A stretch of 64,000 bases of DNA. Source: JACCTU01 sp963700495 (GTDB lineage Bacteria; Actinomycetota; Thermoleophilia; Gaiellales; Gaiellaceae). The stretch's first letter is position 1. Each line of letters begins with the position of its first letter. This document shows, in pieces, positions 43,945 to 52,024 of this stretch. The stretch is taken from assembly GCA_963700495.1 (NCBI GenBank), contig CAVOXT010000001.1, positions 248,001 to 312,000 on the forward strand, written 5' to 3'. The position numbers and the translations under genes are program-made. Under the pieces are notes generated by a model. The model had not been told where the DNA came from. It ran no database searches and worked only from the letters and a program-made list of their open reading frames with translations.

Positions 43945-44763
43945 ATGGACCGGAGGCCGATCGGCGTGTTCGACTCGGGAATGGGCGGGCTCACCGTCCT
44001 CCACGAGTGCCTCGTCACGACGCCGCACGAGGACTTCGTCTACCTCGGCGACGGGGCCCGGCTGCCCTACGGGCCGCGGCCGCTCGACGAGATCCGGCGC
44101 TTCGCGCTCGAGATCGGCGCCTACCTCGAGGCTCAGGGCGTGAAGCTGGTGGTCGTCGCCTGCAACTCCGCCACCTCGGCCGCTCTGCCGAACCTGCAGC
44201 AGGCGCTGGAGGTCCCGGTCGTCGGCGTGATCGAGCCCGAGGCCCACGCCGCGGTCCAGGCGACGCGGAACCGCCGCGTCGGCCTGCTCGCGACCGAGGC
44301 GACCGTGAGCGCGGGGCGCTACTCGGAGCTCGTGCACGCGCTCGACGCCGGTGTCTCGGTCATTCCAGTCGCGTGCCCGCGACTCGTGCCGCTGATCGAG
44401 AGCGACGATCCGTTCGGCGAGGCGACCACCGACGCCGTGCGCGAGTACGCGGCGCCGCTCAAGGACGAGGACGTCGACACAGTCATCCTCGGCTGCACGC
44501 ACTACCCGATCATCCGTCCGATCCTCCAGCGCGTCTTCGGCCGCGACGTCACGCTCGTCTTCTCGGCGGTAGAGACTGCACGCGAGGTGGCCGAGACGCT
44601 TGCGCGCAAGGGGATCGAGAACGACACCTCCCGCGAAGGGAGCTACCGGTTCGTCACGACCGGCGATCCGGTGGTCTTCCGCGAGACGGGCGCGCGGTTC
44701 CTGCAGCTGCCGATCGCCGAGGTGGAGCACGTCGAGCTCACGGAGCTGGAGGCGGTCGCGTGA
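43945..44763 (+). CDS. murI: Glutamate racemase
   Basis: Makes D-glutamate for peptidoglycan. 272 residues. Both catalytic cysteines are present: C73 in VVACNSATSAALP and C184 in ILGCTHYPIIRP, with the N-terminal GVFDSGMGGLTVL and the glutamate-binding GDGARLPYG. Complete and normal size. ATG at 43945 with TAGAAT 6 bases upstream and no Shine-Dalgarno. First gene of a four-gene overlapping operon murI-rph-small gene-rdgB. Confidence 0.96.
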   Translation: MDRRPIGVFDSGMGGLTVLHECLVTTPHEDFVYLGDGARLPYGPRPLDEIRRFALEIGAYLEAQGVKLVVVACNSATSAALPNLQQALEVPVVGVIEPEAHAAVQATRNRRVGLLATEATVSAGRYSELVHALDAGVSVIPVACPRLVPLIESDDPFGEATTDAVREYAAPLKDEDVDTVILGCTHYPIIRPILQRVFGRDVTLVFSAVETAREVAETLARKGIENDTSREGSYRFVTTGDPVVFRETGARFLQLPIAEVEHVELTELEAVA

Positions 44764-45455
44764 GAGAGGGCCGCCGCCCGGACGAGCTGCGCCCGCTCAC
44801 GGTCGAGCTCGACTACCTCGAGCAGCCTCACGGCTCGGTGCTCTGGTCGCAGGGGAAGACGAAGGTGCTCTGCACCGCGATGATCGAGGAGTCGATCCCG
44901 CGCTGGCTCAAAGGCAGCGGGAAGGGTTGGATGACGGCCGAGTACTCGCTCCTGCCGGCGTCGACCGGCGAGCGTGTCCAGCGCGAGGCATCGCGGGGCA
45001 AGCAGGGCGGGAGGACGATCGAGATCCAGCGGCTGATCGGACGCGCGCTCCGCGGTGTCGTGGACTTCGAGAAGCTCGGCGAGCGGACGGTCTGGCTCGA
45101 CTGCGACGTGCTCCAGGCGGACGGCGGCACGCGGTGCGCTGCGATCTCGGGTGCCTACGTCGCCGCGCGGCGTGCTCTCGATCGCTTCGGGCTCTCGCGC
45201 GCGCTCGCGGGGTCGGTTGCCGCGGTCTCGGTCGGGATCGTCGGCGGCGAGCCGCGGCTCGACCTCGAGTACACCGAGGACTCGACCGCTGACGCCGACA
45301 TGAACGTCGTCATGACCGGCGACGGCCGGCTCGTCGAGGTCCAGGCGACGGCCGAAGCCGAGCCGTTCACGCGCGAGCTGCTCGACGAGCTGCTCGAGCT
45401 GGCGACGAGCGGGATCGCGCAGATCGCCGAGGCGCAGGAGGCTGCGTTTGCCTGA
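44760..45455 (+). CDS. rph: Ribonuclease PH
   Basis: Phosphate-dependent 3'-5' exoribonuclease trimming tRNA 3' ends. 231 residues. Diagnostic GRRPDELRPLTVE start, QGKTKVLCTAMIEE, the phosphate-binding RTIEIQRLIGRALRGVVD and DCDVLQADGGTRCAAISGAY, then DLEYTEDSTADADMNVVMTG. GTG at 44760 overlaps the murI stop (GTGA), giving coupling. Downstream small gene overlaps its stop. Confidence 0.95.
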   Translation: MREGRRPDELRPLTVELDYLEQPHGSVLWSQGKTKVLCTAMIEESIPRWLKGSGKGWMTAEYSLLPASTGERVQREASRGKQGGRTIEIQRLIGRALRGVVDFEKLGERTVWLDCDVLQADGGTRCAAISGAYVAARRALDRFGLSRALAGSVAAVSVGIVGGEPRLDLEYTEDSTADADMNVVMTGDGRLVEVQATAEAEPFTRELLDELLELATSGIAQIAEAQEAAFA

Positions 45456-45618
45456 GCTCTCGGCGCTCGACGTTTGGTCTCGCTTCCAGCTCTCCGAGAG
45501 TCCCGGAGGCCGCGAGCTCGTCGCCACAGTCGAGTTCCCGCGGCGGGTCGAGACGTCGCGCGTCGCGAGCCGTCTCTCCAAGCTCGACCACGTGACCGGC
45601 GTGCGGTGGGCCGACTGA
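45448..45618 (+). CDS. Small hypothetical protein between rph and rdgB
   Basis: 56-residue protein from TTG 45448 to TGA 45618, overlapping rph by 8 bases and rdgB's start by 13. Sequence LPELSALDVWSRFQLSESPG then GRELVATVEFPRRVETSRVA and SRLSKLDHVTGVRWAD; one strand-helix-strand unit of ACT/ferredoxin-like pattern is possible. It has no known name to me. Its intact frame, coupling on both sides and low-cost size argue for a real gene rather than a random frame. Confidence 0.5.
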   Translation: MPELSALDVWSRFQLSESPGGRELVATVEFPRRVETSRVASRLSKLDHVTGVRWAD

Positions 45619-46164
45619 GGGCGCTGCTCGCCTCGAGGAACGAGCACAAGCTTCACGAGCTCCGCCACGCCCTGCCGGACTGGGAGCTCGAGCTGCTGGA
45701 GGCGGACGGCTACCCGCCGGAGGACGGCGCAACGTACTACGAGAACGCGCGGGCGAAGGCGCTCTTCGGGCAGGCGCACGCGGACGCGTGGGTGCTCGGC
45801 GAGGACTCGGGGATCGAGGTCGCGGCGCTCGGCGGGCGGCCCGGCGTCGAGTCTGCTCGGTGGGCGGGCGACGGGGTCGCAGCGTTGCTCGCTGCGCTCG
45901 AGGGCGTCGGGGACCGGCGGGCGCGCTACGTCTGCGAGCTCGTCGCGGCTTTCGCCGGAGGGCGAGGAGCGCCGCGGCACCGGAACGCTGGAGGGAACGA
46001 TCGCGGCGGCACCGAGAGGCAGCGAGGGCTTCGGCTACGACCCGATCTTCGTCCCACTGGGAGAGACGAGTACCGTCGCCCAGCTGGGCAACGCCTGGAA
46101 GCGAGAGCACTCCCACCGCGCGCGGGCGGCGAAGGCGCTTGCCGGGGCGCTCCAGCGCAAGTAA
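45606..46164 (+). CDS. rdgB: XTP/dITP diphosphatase (RdgB/HAM1), one frameshift
   Basis: Removes non-canonical purine triphosphates (XTP, dITP) to keep them out of nucleic acids. Starts LRALLASRNEHKLHELRHAL, the family's S/T-x-N-x-x-K motif, then GATYYENARAKA, LGEDSGIEVAALGG and, after an extra base near 45957, GTLEGTIAAAPRGSEGFGYD and FVPLGETST, ending HRARAAKALAGALQRK. About 186 residues as expected. Start may be GTG 45606 (three extra residues) or CTG 45615, which overlaps the upstream TGA and gives the perfect N-terminus. Its TAA stop lies inside a palindromic repeat. Confidence 0.9.
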
Positions 46165-46249
46165 CAGACTGTTACAAGGTCGATCGGCCCTCGGAGGCCC
46201 CTTCGGAGGCGGGCTCGCGCGGTTGGCCGAGCAAGTAACAGTCTGTTAC
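46161..46249. repeat. Pair of GTAACAG palindromes at the rdgB 3' end
   Basis: GTAACAGACTGTTAC at 46161-46175 and GTAACAGTCTGTTAC at 46235-46249, 59 bases apart. The second extends to near-perfect 13-14-base arms (GAGCAAGTAACAG with GAGCCAAGTAACAG). The first contains the rdgB stop codon. Nothing else is encoded in 46165-46269. See findings for the third copy. Confidence 0.8.
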
Positions 46250-46269
46250 TTGGCTCCAACGGGGCTCGA

Positions 46270-47095
46270 TCAGGCCAGGCCGGTCGGCTCGTCCTCGACC
46301 GGCTCGCGTCCATGGCTTCGCCACCAGTTCAACTCCGCGCCGAAGACGAGCACGTTCGCCATCACGTAGAGCCAGACCAGCAGGATCGCGGGCGAGCCGA
46401 ACGCCTTCAGCACCGGGTTGATCTCCGCGTAGCGCAGGAAGATGGGCAGCACCTGAAAGCTCGCCTCGAGCAGCACCGTCGCGAAGATCGCGCCTAGGAG
46501 TGTGTCGCGGATCCGCAGGGGCTCGTTCGTCAGCACGTAGTAGACGGAGACGATGAACGCGAACACACCGGCACCCGAGACCGCGACCGAGAGCCCGTAC
46601 GCGACCGACGTCGTTGTCGATGAACCAGGGAGCCCAGTCCTTCAGCGCCTCCACGCCGAACGACCCGACGATCAGCGCGACGAACAACGTGACGAGCGAA
46701 CCGATGAGCAACCCGACCGCCAGGACCTTCCCGAGCAGGAAGGGGCGGTTCGGCCGCTCGTAGACGATGTTGAACGCGGACTCGAGCACGCTGAAGAGCG
46801 AGAGCGCCGTCCAGACGAGAAACGCCGCGCCGACGAGGCCGAGCTTGCCCGCGTTGTCCTGGACCGTCCGGACGAGCCGCACGATGTCCTCGATCGGCGT
46901 CTCCGGGAGCGCCTGCTTGATCTCGCGGACGAGGAAGCTCGACTCGGTCGCCTGTCCCGTGAACGCCAGGAGGGAGAGCGCGAGGAACGTGAGCGGCACG
47001 AAGGCAAGCAGGGCGAAGTAGGCGATCATCGCCGCGAGATGCGTGCCCCGGTCGGCGAAGAACTTCTTGACGAGCCTTCTTTTTCGCCTTCGCAC
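46270..47095 (-). CDS. YihY/virulence factor BrkB family membrane protein, one frameshift
   Basis: About 274 residues after correcting one extra base near 46615. Six membrane helices expected; conserved features are the N-terminal AAMIAYFALLAFVPLTFLAL, the pattern LVGAAFLVWTALSLFSVLES, GKVLAVGLLIGSLVTLFVAL and, after the break, SVYYVLTNEP, LLGAIFATVLLEASFQVL and AILLVWLYVMANVLVFGAEL. Formerly called ribonuclease BN, its true role is unknown; transport or envelope function is suspected. GTG start at 47095, divergent from the Roadblock-like gene. It is separated from rdgB by the palindrome pair, convergent with it. Confidence 0.82.
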
Positions 47096-47118
47096 CGCGG
47101 CCAGTATGGTTGAGCGCC

Positions 47119-47511
47119 GTGACTGCAGCCCAGGCCCTGACCGACCTGACCGAGATCTCGTCGCAGGTCGAAGCCGCAGCCCTCTTCGACGAGAAGGGGA
47201 ACGTTGCCGCCTCGACGCTCGCACAGCCGGAGTCGTTCGTCCGCGCGGTGCAGGATCTCGTCGCCGCCGCTTCGGAGGCACGCCAGGGGTCGCTCAACCA
47301 GCTCGAGGCGGCGACGGCCGACGGCAGCGTCTTCGTCCTGCGGGACGGCGACTCGTACATCGCCGCGACGACCGGCCCCGAGCCGACCGTCGCCCTCGTC
47401 TTCTACGACCTGAAGACCGCCTTGCGCGCGGCCGCTGCCGTAACGGTGCCCAAGCCGGCACGGCGACGCGCGGCGAAGAAGCAGACGGAGGAGGACGGCG
47501 GTGCGGCGTAA
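47119..47511 (+). CDS. Roadblock/LC7-like small protein
   Basis: 130 residues. The segment LTDLTEISSQVEAAALFDEK, GNVAASTLAQPESFVRAVQD and FVLRDGDSYIAATTGPEPTV with a helix-strand-strand-helix-strand order fits a Roadblock/LC7 (longin-like) fold, proteins that partner with small GTPases or other regulators in bacteria such as MglB. The C-terminus is Lys/Arg/Ala rich (KKQTEEDGGAA). GTG 47119 preferred over TTG 47110 because TATGGT (47105-47110) lies 8 bases before it. Assignment to the fold is moderate; no partner GTPase adjacent. Confidence 0.5.
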   Translation: MTAAQALTDLTEISSQVEAAALFDEKGNVAASTLAQPESFVRAVQDLVAAASEARQGSLNQLEAATADGSVFVLRDGDSYIAATTGPEPTVALVFYDLKTALRAAAAVTVPKPARRRAAKKQTEEDGGAA

Positions 47512-47710
47512 GCTCCTCGTCCTCCTCGCGCTCCTCGGTGTCTGGGCGGCCGGAGTCGCGTTGTTCCGCCGAACGACCGGCACGCGCCGCGAGCGCATCG
47601 ACCTCTACTTCGAGGACGGCTCGATGCAGTCGGTCTCGGAGAGCGCGACCGAAGCGGCGCACCTGCTCCCGCTCGCGCGCTCGGCACTCTCCGCCGCCCG
47701 CGGCGGATGA
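47501..47710 (+). CDS. Small single-pass membrane protein
   Basis: 69 residues: a helix LLVLLALLGVWAAGVALFRR (residues 4-23) followed by a positively charged turn and a short soluble tail (RIDLYFEDGSMQSVSESATE). GTG at 47501 overlaps the end of the Roadblock-like gene by 11 bases and its stop overlaps the pyrE ATG, so it is translationally coupled on both sides. Function unknown. Confidence 0.6.
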   Translation: MRRKLLVLLALLGVWAAGVALFRRTTGTRRERIDLYFEDGSMQSVSESATEAAHLLPLARSALSAARGG

Positions 47711-48264
47711 ACGACGCCGAGCTCCGCGCGGCCCTCCGCGAGCACGCCTACCTCGAGGGCGACTTCGTGCTCCGCTCGGGCCGCCGCTCGCGCTACTACC
47801 TCGACAAGTACCGCTTCGAGACGCGCCCAGAGCTGCTCCGCCCGCTGGGGGAGCGGCTCGCCGCGGCGATCAGGGAGCACGAGCCCGAGGCCGATCTGAT
47901 CGCGGGGCCGGAGCTCGGCGCGGTCGCCCTCGCCGCGGCCGCCTCGCTCGAGTCGGGCCTTCCGTTCCTGATCGTGCGCAAGGAAGCGAAGGACTACGGC
48001 ACCTCAAACCGGCTCGAGGGCGTCTACGAGAAGGGCCAGCGCGTCTGCCTCGTGGAGGACGTCGTCACGTCCGGCGGAGCTGCCTGGGCGGCGATCGAGG
48101 CGCTGCGTGAGGCGGGCCTCGAGTGCTCGACGGCCGTCTGCGTGGTCGACCGGGAGGAGGGCGGAATCGACGCCCTGGCGCGCCACGCCGTCCGCCTCTG
48201 GCCCCTCTTTCGGGCCACAGAGGTGCTGGAAACGGGCGAAAATGCCACAAACCCGCATGGTTGA
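47707..48264 (+). CDS. pyrE: Orotate phosphoribosyltransferase
   Basis: Condenses orotate with PRPP to OMP in pyrimidine synthesis. 185 residues. PRPP-binding motif VCLVEDVVTSGGAAWAAIEA near residue 118, the mobile catalytic loop around FLIVRKEAKDYGTSN, and DADLIAGPELGAVALA-type start of the Rossmann region. A normal-length PyrE. ATG at 47707 overlaps the previous stop; the next gene is the HU gene 72 bases later with its own leader. Confidence 0.94.
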   Translation: MNDAELRAALREHAYLEGDFVLRSGRRSRYYLDKYRFETRPELLRPLGERLAAAIREHEPEADLIAGPELGAVALAAAASLESGLPFLIVRKEAKDYGTSNRLEGVYEKGQRVCLVEDVVTSGGAAWAAIEALREAGLECSTAVCVVDREEGGIDALARHAVRLWPLFRATEVLETGENATNPHG

Positions 48265-48336
48265 GCCGTTTTCGTCCGATCGGTTCGATACGCTGATCCC
48301 CCGTACCCCGAGGGAACAACGATTGGAGGACTGTTC

Positions 48337-48618
48337 GTGACGAAGCAGGAGTTCGTGGACAAGATCGCCGAGAAGGCGAATCTCGGGCGGCGGGACGCTT
48401 CGAACGCGGTCGACGCGATGCTCGAAACCATCACCGAGACCCTCCAGGCCCGCGGCGAGATCGTCTTCACCGGGTTCGGCAAGTTCTCGACGCAGCACCG
48501 GGCCGAGCGTCAGGGGGTCAACCCACGGAACCCCACAGAGAAGGTGACGATTCCGGCGTCGGTCGTCCCGAAGTTCTCGGCGGGCAGCACGCTGAAGACC
48601 GCAGTCCGCGGCCGCTAG
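48337..48618 (+). CDS. hup: HU-family nucleoid DNA-binding protein
   Basis: 93-residue histone-like protein: MTKQEFVDKIAEKANLGRRD helix, GRGEIVFTGFGKFSTQHRAE-type beta arm start (RGEIVFTGFGKFST), GVNPRNPTEKVTIPASVVPK (the R-N-P intercalating proline is present) and FSAGSTLKTAVRGR. It bends and compacts DNA. GTG start at 48337 with GGAGGA ribosome site 9 bases upstream. A 10-base GNRA-type hairpin terminator follows, so it is a monocistronic unit. Confidence 0.95.
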   Translation: MTKQEFVDKIAEKANLGRRDASNAVDAMLETITETLQARGEIVFTGFGKFSTQHRAERQGVNPRNPTEKVTIPASVVPKFSAGSTLKTAVRGR

Positions 48619-48640
48619 GGAAGCGCCCCATCGGTTCAGA

Positions 48641-48664
48641 GGGGGCCGCCGAGAGGCGGCCCCC
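48641..48664 (+). terminator. Hairpin terminator after hup with GAGA loop
   Basis: GGGGGCCGCC (48641-48650) with GGCGGCCCCC (48655-48664) gives a 10-base perfect G/C stem closed by a GAGA (GNRA) tetraloop. Only a short T-run (GTTTCC) follows 3 bases later. Confidence 0.75.
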
Positions 48665-48718
48665 GGCGTTTCCGGGGTGGTGCAGCCGTCGGGTGCGGCG
48701 CATACGCTTGAACGGCCG

Positions 48719-49630
48719 ATGGCGCAGGACCTGCGCACAGAGACACAAGCCGCGACGACTGCCTTCGCCGACCGCCTCGCCGCCGCGGTCGAGCGAAAGC
48801 GCAGCCAGCTCTGCGTGGGCCTCGACCCGCGGGTCGACCTCTTCCCCGTCGAGCTCCGCGGAGAGGCGCCGGCCGATGCGGTCGCCCGCTTCTGCTGCGG
48901 GATCATCGACGCGGTCGCGCCGTACGCGGTCGCAGTCAAGCCGCAGCTCGCGTTCTTCGAGGCGCTCGGCGCCGAGGGCATGCGCGCGTTCGAGGAGACG
49001 TGCGCGTACGCGCGCACGGCCGAGCTCCTCGTCATCGTCGACGGCAAGCGCGGCGACATCGGCTCGACGGGCCGCGGCTACGCCACGGCCTACCTCGAGA
49101 GTTGGGACGGGGCGCCGCCCATCGGTGACGCTCTCACCGTCAACCCGTACATGGGACGCGACTCGGTCGAGCCGTTCTTGGCGCCCTGCCGAAGGCAGGG
49201 CGCAGGAATCTTCTGCCTCGTGAAGACCTCGAACGCGGGGAGCGCGGACGTGCAGGACCTGAAGCTCTCCGACGGACGGACCGTCTGGATGCAGGTGGCC
49301 GAGCTCGTCGACGACTGGGGATCCGAGCTCGTCGGAGAGAACGGCCTCTCGAGCGTCGGCGCCGTCGTCGGCGCGACCTTCCCGCGCGAGGTGGGCGACG
49401 CGCGCCGGCTGATGCCGCGGTCGATCCTGCTGCTGCCGGGTGTCGGCGAGCAGGGCGGCACTCCCGCAGATCTCGCCCGCGCTTTCGCGAGCGGTCCCGC
49501 CAGCGCGCTCGTCTCGGCGTCACGCTCGGTCATCTACGCGTACCGCTCGGGCGGAGCGGACTGGCGCGCTGCGGCCGGGGCGGAGGCCGCAAGGCTCAGA
49601 GCGGACGTCCGGGCAGTCTCCGGCTGGTGA
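48719..49630 (+). CDS. pyrF: Orotidine 5'-phosphate decarboxylase
   Basis: Last step of UMP synthesis. 303 residues, the longer actinobacterial type. Catalytic tetrad in VDGKRGDIGSTGRGYA (D108, K110, D113) with LCVGLDPRVDLF at the N-terminus and PRSILLLPGVGEQGGTPADL near the C-terminus for the phosphate grip. ATG at 48719; TACGCT (48703-48708) 10 bases upstream. Ends with GTGA-type overlap onto the LysM gene. Confidence 0.93.
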   Translation: MAQDLRTETQAATTAFADRLAAAVERKRSQLCVGLDPRVDLFPVELRGEAPADAVARFCCGIIDAVAPYAVAVKPQLAFFEALGAEGMRAFEETCAYARTAELLVIVDGKRGDIGSTGRGYATAYLESWDGAPPIGDALTVNPYMGRDSVEPFLAPCRRQGAGIFCLVKTSNAGSADVQDLKLSDGRTVWMQVAELVDDWGSELVGENGLSSVGAVVGATFPREVGDARRLMPRSILLLPGVGEQGGTPADLARAFASGPASALVSASRSVIYAYRSGGADWRAAAGAEAARLRADVRAVSGW

Positions 49631-49947
49631 ACCGCCGGATCGCGACGCGGTTCGCCGCGCCCGCGGCTTTCCTGGCCGGCATCACGATTGCCGTGGTCCT
49701 CGTACGGTCGGGGCTGAGCGACGAGACCGCGACGACCACCGCGCCGACGGCGATCGCGACGACGCCGGCACGCACGCAGACTCCTACCGAGACCCGGGCG
49801 GCGCCCGTGTTCGTCGTGGTCGAGGCTGGCGGCACGCTCGCCCAGATCGCGCTCGACAACGACACGACGGTCGACCAGCTGCTCGAGCTGAACCCGGACA
49901 TCGACCCGACAGGTCTCCGGATCGGCCAGCGGATACGGGTCAGATAG
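49627..49947 (+). CDS. Membrane-anchored LysM protein
   Basis: 106 residues: a membrane helix at about 9-29 (AAPAFLAGITIAVVLVRSG), a Thr/Pro linker and one LysM domain at 60-106 (VVVEAGGTLAQIALDNDTTV, LLELNPDIDPTGLRIGQRIR) that should bind peptidoglycan or chitin-like glycans. GTG at 49627 overlaps pyrF. It lies next to a D,D-carboxypeptidase gene, consistent with a cell-wall role. Confidence 0.85.
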   Translation: MNRRIATRFAAPAAFLAGITIAVVLVRSGLSDETATTTAPTAIATTPARTQTPTETRAAPVFVVVEAGGTLAQIALDNDTTVDQLLELNPDIDPTGLRIGQRIRVR

Positions 49948-49960
49948 CCTGGGCGGTCGA

Positions 49961-51070
49961 ATGGGACGCGCGCTCGTCGCGGTCGCCGCCGCTCTCATCG
50001 CCGCCTCGCCGGCGGCGGCGGGACCCCCGCAGGTCACGGCGAAGGCGTATCTCGTCGAGAACGGCGCGACCGGCGAGGTGCTCGCAGGGCGAAGCGCGAA
50101 CGAACGCGTGCCGTTCGCCAGCATCACGAAGCTGATGACGGTGCTGGTCGCCCTCGACCGGGCGCAGCTCGACGACGTCGTCGTTGCCCCGCGCTCGGCG
50201 GCAGGGGTCGGGGAGTCGACGATCAACCTCCGCGCGGGTGAGCGCATCTCCGTCCGCGACCTCGTCGAGGCGTCACTCGTCCAGAGCGCGAACGACGCGG
50301 CCTGGGCGCTCGCAACGCACGTCGGCAAGGGCGACGTCGGCGCGTTTGTGCGGCTGATGAACGCGAAGGCGCAGGCGATCGGGCTGAAGGACACCCACTT
50401 CGTGCGCCCCGACGGGCTCGACGTGCCGGGTCACGTCTCGACGGCGCGAGACATCACGCTGCTCGCGCGCGTCGCGATGCACAACCCGACGATCCGCTCG
50501 ATCGTCGACGATCGGACCGCGACGATCTCGGGCGGCAGGCGCCTCCACACCTGGAACGACCTGCTGGGGACGTTCCCCGGGATGGTCGGGGTCAAGACGG
50601 GTCACACCGACGCCGCCGGCTGGTCGCAGGTCGCAGCCGTGCGGGGCAACGGCTTCGTCCTCTACGCGACCATCCTCGGCAGTCCGACACGCGCGCAGCG
50701 GAACGCCGACCTGTCGTCGCTGCTGCGCTGGGGCATGTCGCGCTACGCGACCGTCCCCGTCGTCGACGCGAGGCGCTCGTATGCGCTGGCGGAGGTCGGC
50801 TACGGCCGCGACCCGGTCGCGCTCATGGCGCCGCGCTCGGTCGCCCGTGCGGTCCGCGTCGACCGTCCGCTCCGTGAGCGCGTCGTCGCGGCGACCGCGG
50901 TCGAGCTGCCGGTGCGGAAGGGGCAGCGACTCGGCGAGGTTCGCGTCTACGACGGAGAGCGGCTCGTCGCGAGCTCGCCGCTCGTCGCCGCGCGTGCGAT
51001 CTCGCGGCCGGGGCTCCTCGACCGGGCGGCCTGGTACTCCGCGCAGGCCGTCTCCAAGCTCTGGCCGTGA
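49961..51070 (+). CDS. dacF: Serine-type D-alanyl-D-alanine carboxypeptidase (S11, PBP5/6-like)
   Basis: Trims terminal D-Ala from peptidoglycan pentapeptides outside the membrane. 369 residues with signal peptide residues 1-20 (GRALVAVAAALIAASPAAAG). Active-site motifs: S54-I-T-K57 in PFASITKLMT, S109-A-N111 in QSANDAAWAL and K212-T-G214 in VGVKTGHTDAAGWSQ. The C-terminal 60 residues form the beta-domain; ending GLLDRAAWYSAQAVSKLWP could be an amphipathic membrane helix as in PBP5. ATG at 49961 with TAGCCT 10 bases upstream. Confidence 0.93.
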   Translation: MGRALVAVAAALIAASPAAAGPPQVTAKAYLVENGATGEVLAGRSANERVPFASITKLMTVLVALDRAQLDDVVVAPRSAAGVGESTINLRAGERISVRDLVEASLVQSANDAAWALATHVGKGDVGAFVRLMNAKAQAIGLKDTHFVRPDGLDVPGHVSTARDITLLARVAMHNPTIRSIVDDRTATISGGRRLHTWNDLLGTFPGMVGVKTGHTDAAGWSQVAAVRGNGFVLYATILGSPTRAQRNADLSSLLRWGMSRYATVPVVDARRSYALAEVGYGRDPVALMAPRSVARAVRVDRPLRERVVAATAVELPVRKGQRLGEVRVYDGERLVASSPLVAARAISRPGLLDRAAWYSAQAVSKLWP

Positions 51071-52017
51071 TCGTCACCGTCACACTCAACGCCGCGCTCG
51101 ACCGGACGCTGACGGTCCCGAACTTCCAGCCGAACCACCGGCACCGCGCGAGCCAGGGGCTGACGCTCGCGGGCGGCAAGGGGATCAACGTCGCGCGTGC
51201 GCTCAAGCGACTCGACGTGCCGGTCGTCGCGACCGGTCTCGCCGGCGGTCGCACCGGGACGCGCATCGTCGAGGAGCTGACCGCCGAGGCGATCCTGAAC
51301 GACTTCGTGCGGATCGGAGACGAGTCGCGCACTTCGACGGCGGTCGTCGACCCGATGGGCAGCACGTTCACCGAGATCAACGAGTGGGGACCGCACGTCG
51401 AGCCGGAGGAGCTCGAGATGCTTCGGGACAAGCTTCGCTACCTCGCGCGAGGCGCCGAGGCGGTTGTCTTTGCAGGCTCGCTGCCGCGCGGCGTCGACGA
51501 CTCGTTCTACGCGGAGGCGATCCGCGAGCTGAATCGCAGCGGTGTGCGGACGGTGCTCGACGCCGACGGCGAGCCGCTCCGGCGCGGGCTCGAGGCCGAG
51601 CCTGCGCTCGTCGCGCCGAACCAGCGCGAGGCGGAGGCGCTCGTGGGCCAGGAGCTCGACGAGGACGACTTCCCGATGGCGCTCGACGCGATCGCGGAGC
51701 TCGGCGCCCGCGCCGTGCTGATCACGCTCGAGACCGGCTGTTACGGACTGTCGCGCGAGGAGCGGTCGGTGCGCCGCTTCTACGCGGCTGCGCCGCGCGT
51801 CGAACCGGTGTCCGTCGTCGGCGCCGGGGACGTGCTCACCGCGGCGTTCCTGGCCGCACTCGTCGACGGTCGCGCTTTCGACGACTCGCTTCGGTACGCG
51901 GTCGCGACGGCGTCCGCCTCGACCCTCGAGGTCGGCGCCGGGCGGTTCGAGCCCCGCGAGGCCGGCCGGCTCACCGCGCAGGTCGAGCTGAGCGAGCTCG
52001 AGCCGGTCGAAACCTAG
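51067..52017 (+). CDS. PfkB-family 1-phosphofructokinase-like hexose kinase
   Basis: 316-residue PfkB sugar kinase. N-terminal VTLNAALDRTLTVPNF and LTLAGGKGINVARALKRLD are typical of the FruK/LacC/PfkB subgroup; the ATP/anion hole is VSVVGAGDVLTAAF, where the usual G-A-G-D-S is G-A-G-D-V, a small deviation that leaves the catalytic aspartate in place. Substrate could be fructose-1-phosphate, tagatose-6-phosphate or an aminosugar; there is no PTS gene nearby. GTG at 51067 overlaps the dacF stop. Confidence 0.85.
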   Translation: MIVTVTLNAALDRTLTVPNFQPNHRHRASQGLTLAGGKGINVARALKRLDVPVVATGLAGGRTGTRIVEELTAEAILNDFVRIGDESRTSTAVVDPMGSTFTEINEWGPHVEPEELEMLRDKLRYLARGAEAVVFAGSLPRGVDDSFYAEAIRELNRSGVRTVLDADGEPLRRGLEAEPALVAPNQREAEALVGQELDEDDFPMALDAIAELGARAVLITLETGCYGLSREERSVRRFYAAAPRVEPVSVVGAGDVLTAAFLAALVDGRAFDDSLRYAVATASASTLEVGAGRFEPREAGRLTAQVELSELEPVET

Positions 52018-52024
52018 ACGGCCA

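Noticed and set aside
51781..51860. PfkB kinase as inactive because G-A-G-D-S is G-A-G-D-V
   Set aside because: The catalytic aspartate is retained and the rest of the fold is intact; serine replacement alone does not prove loss of activity.
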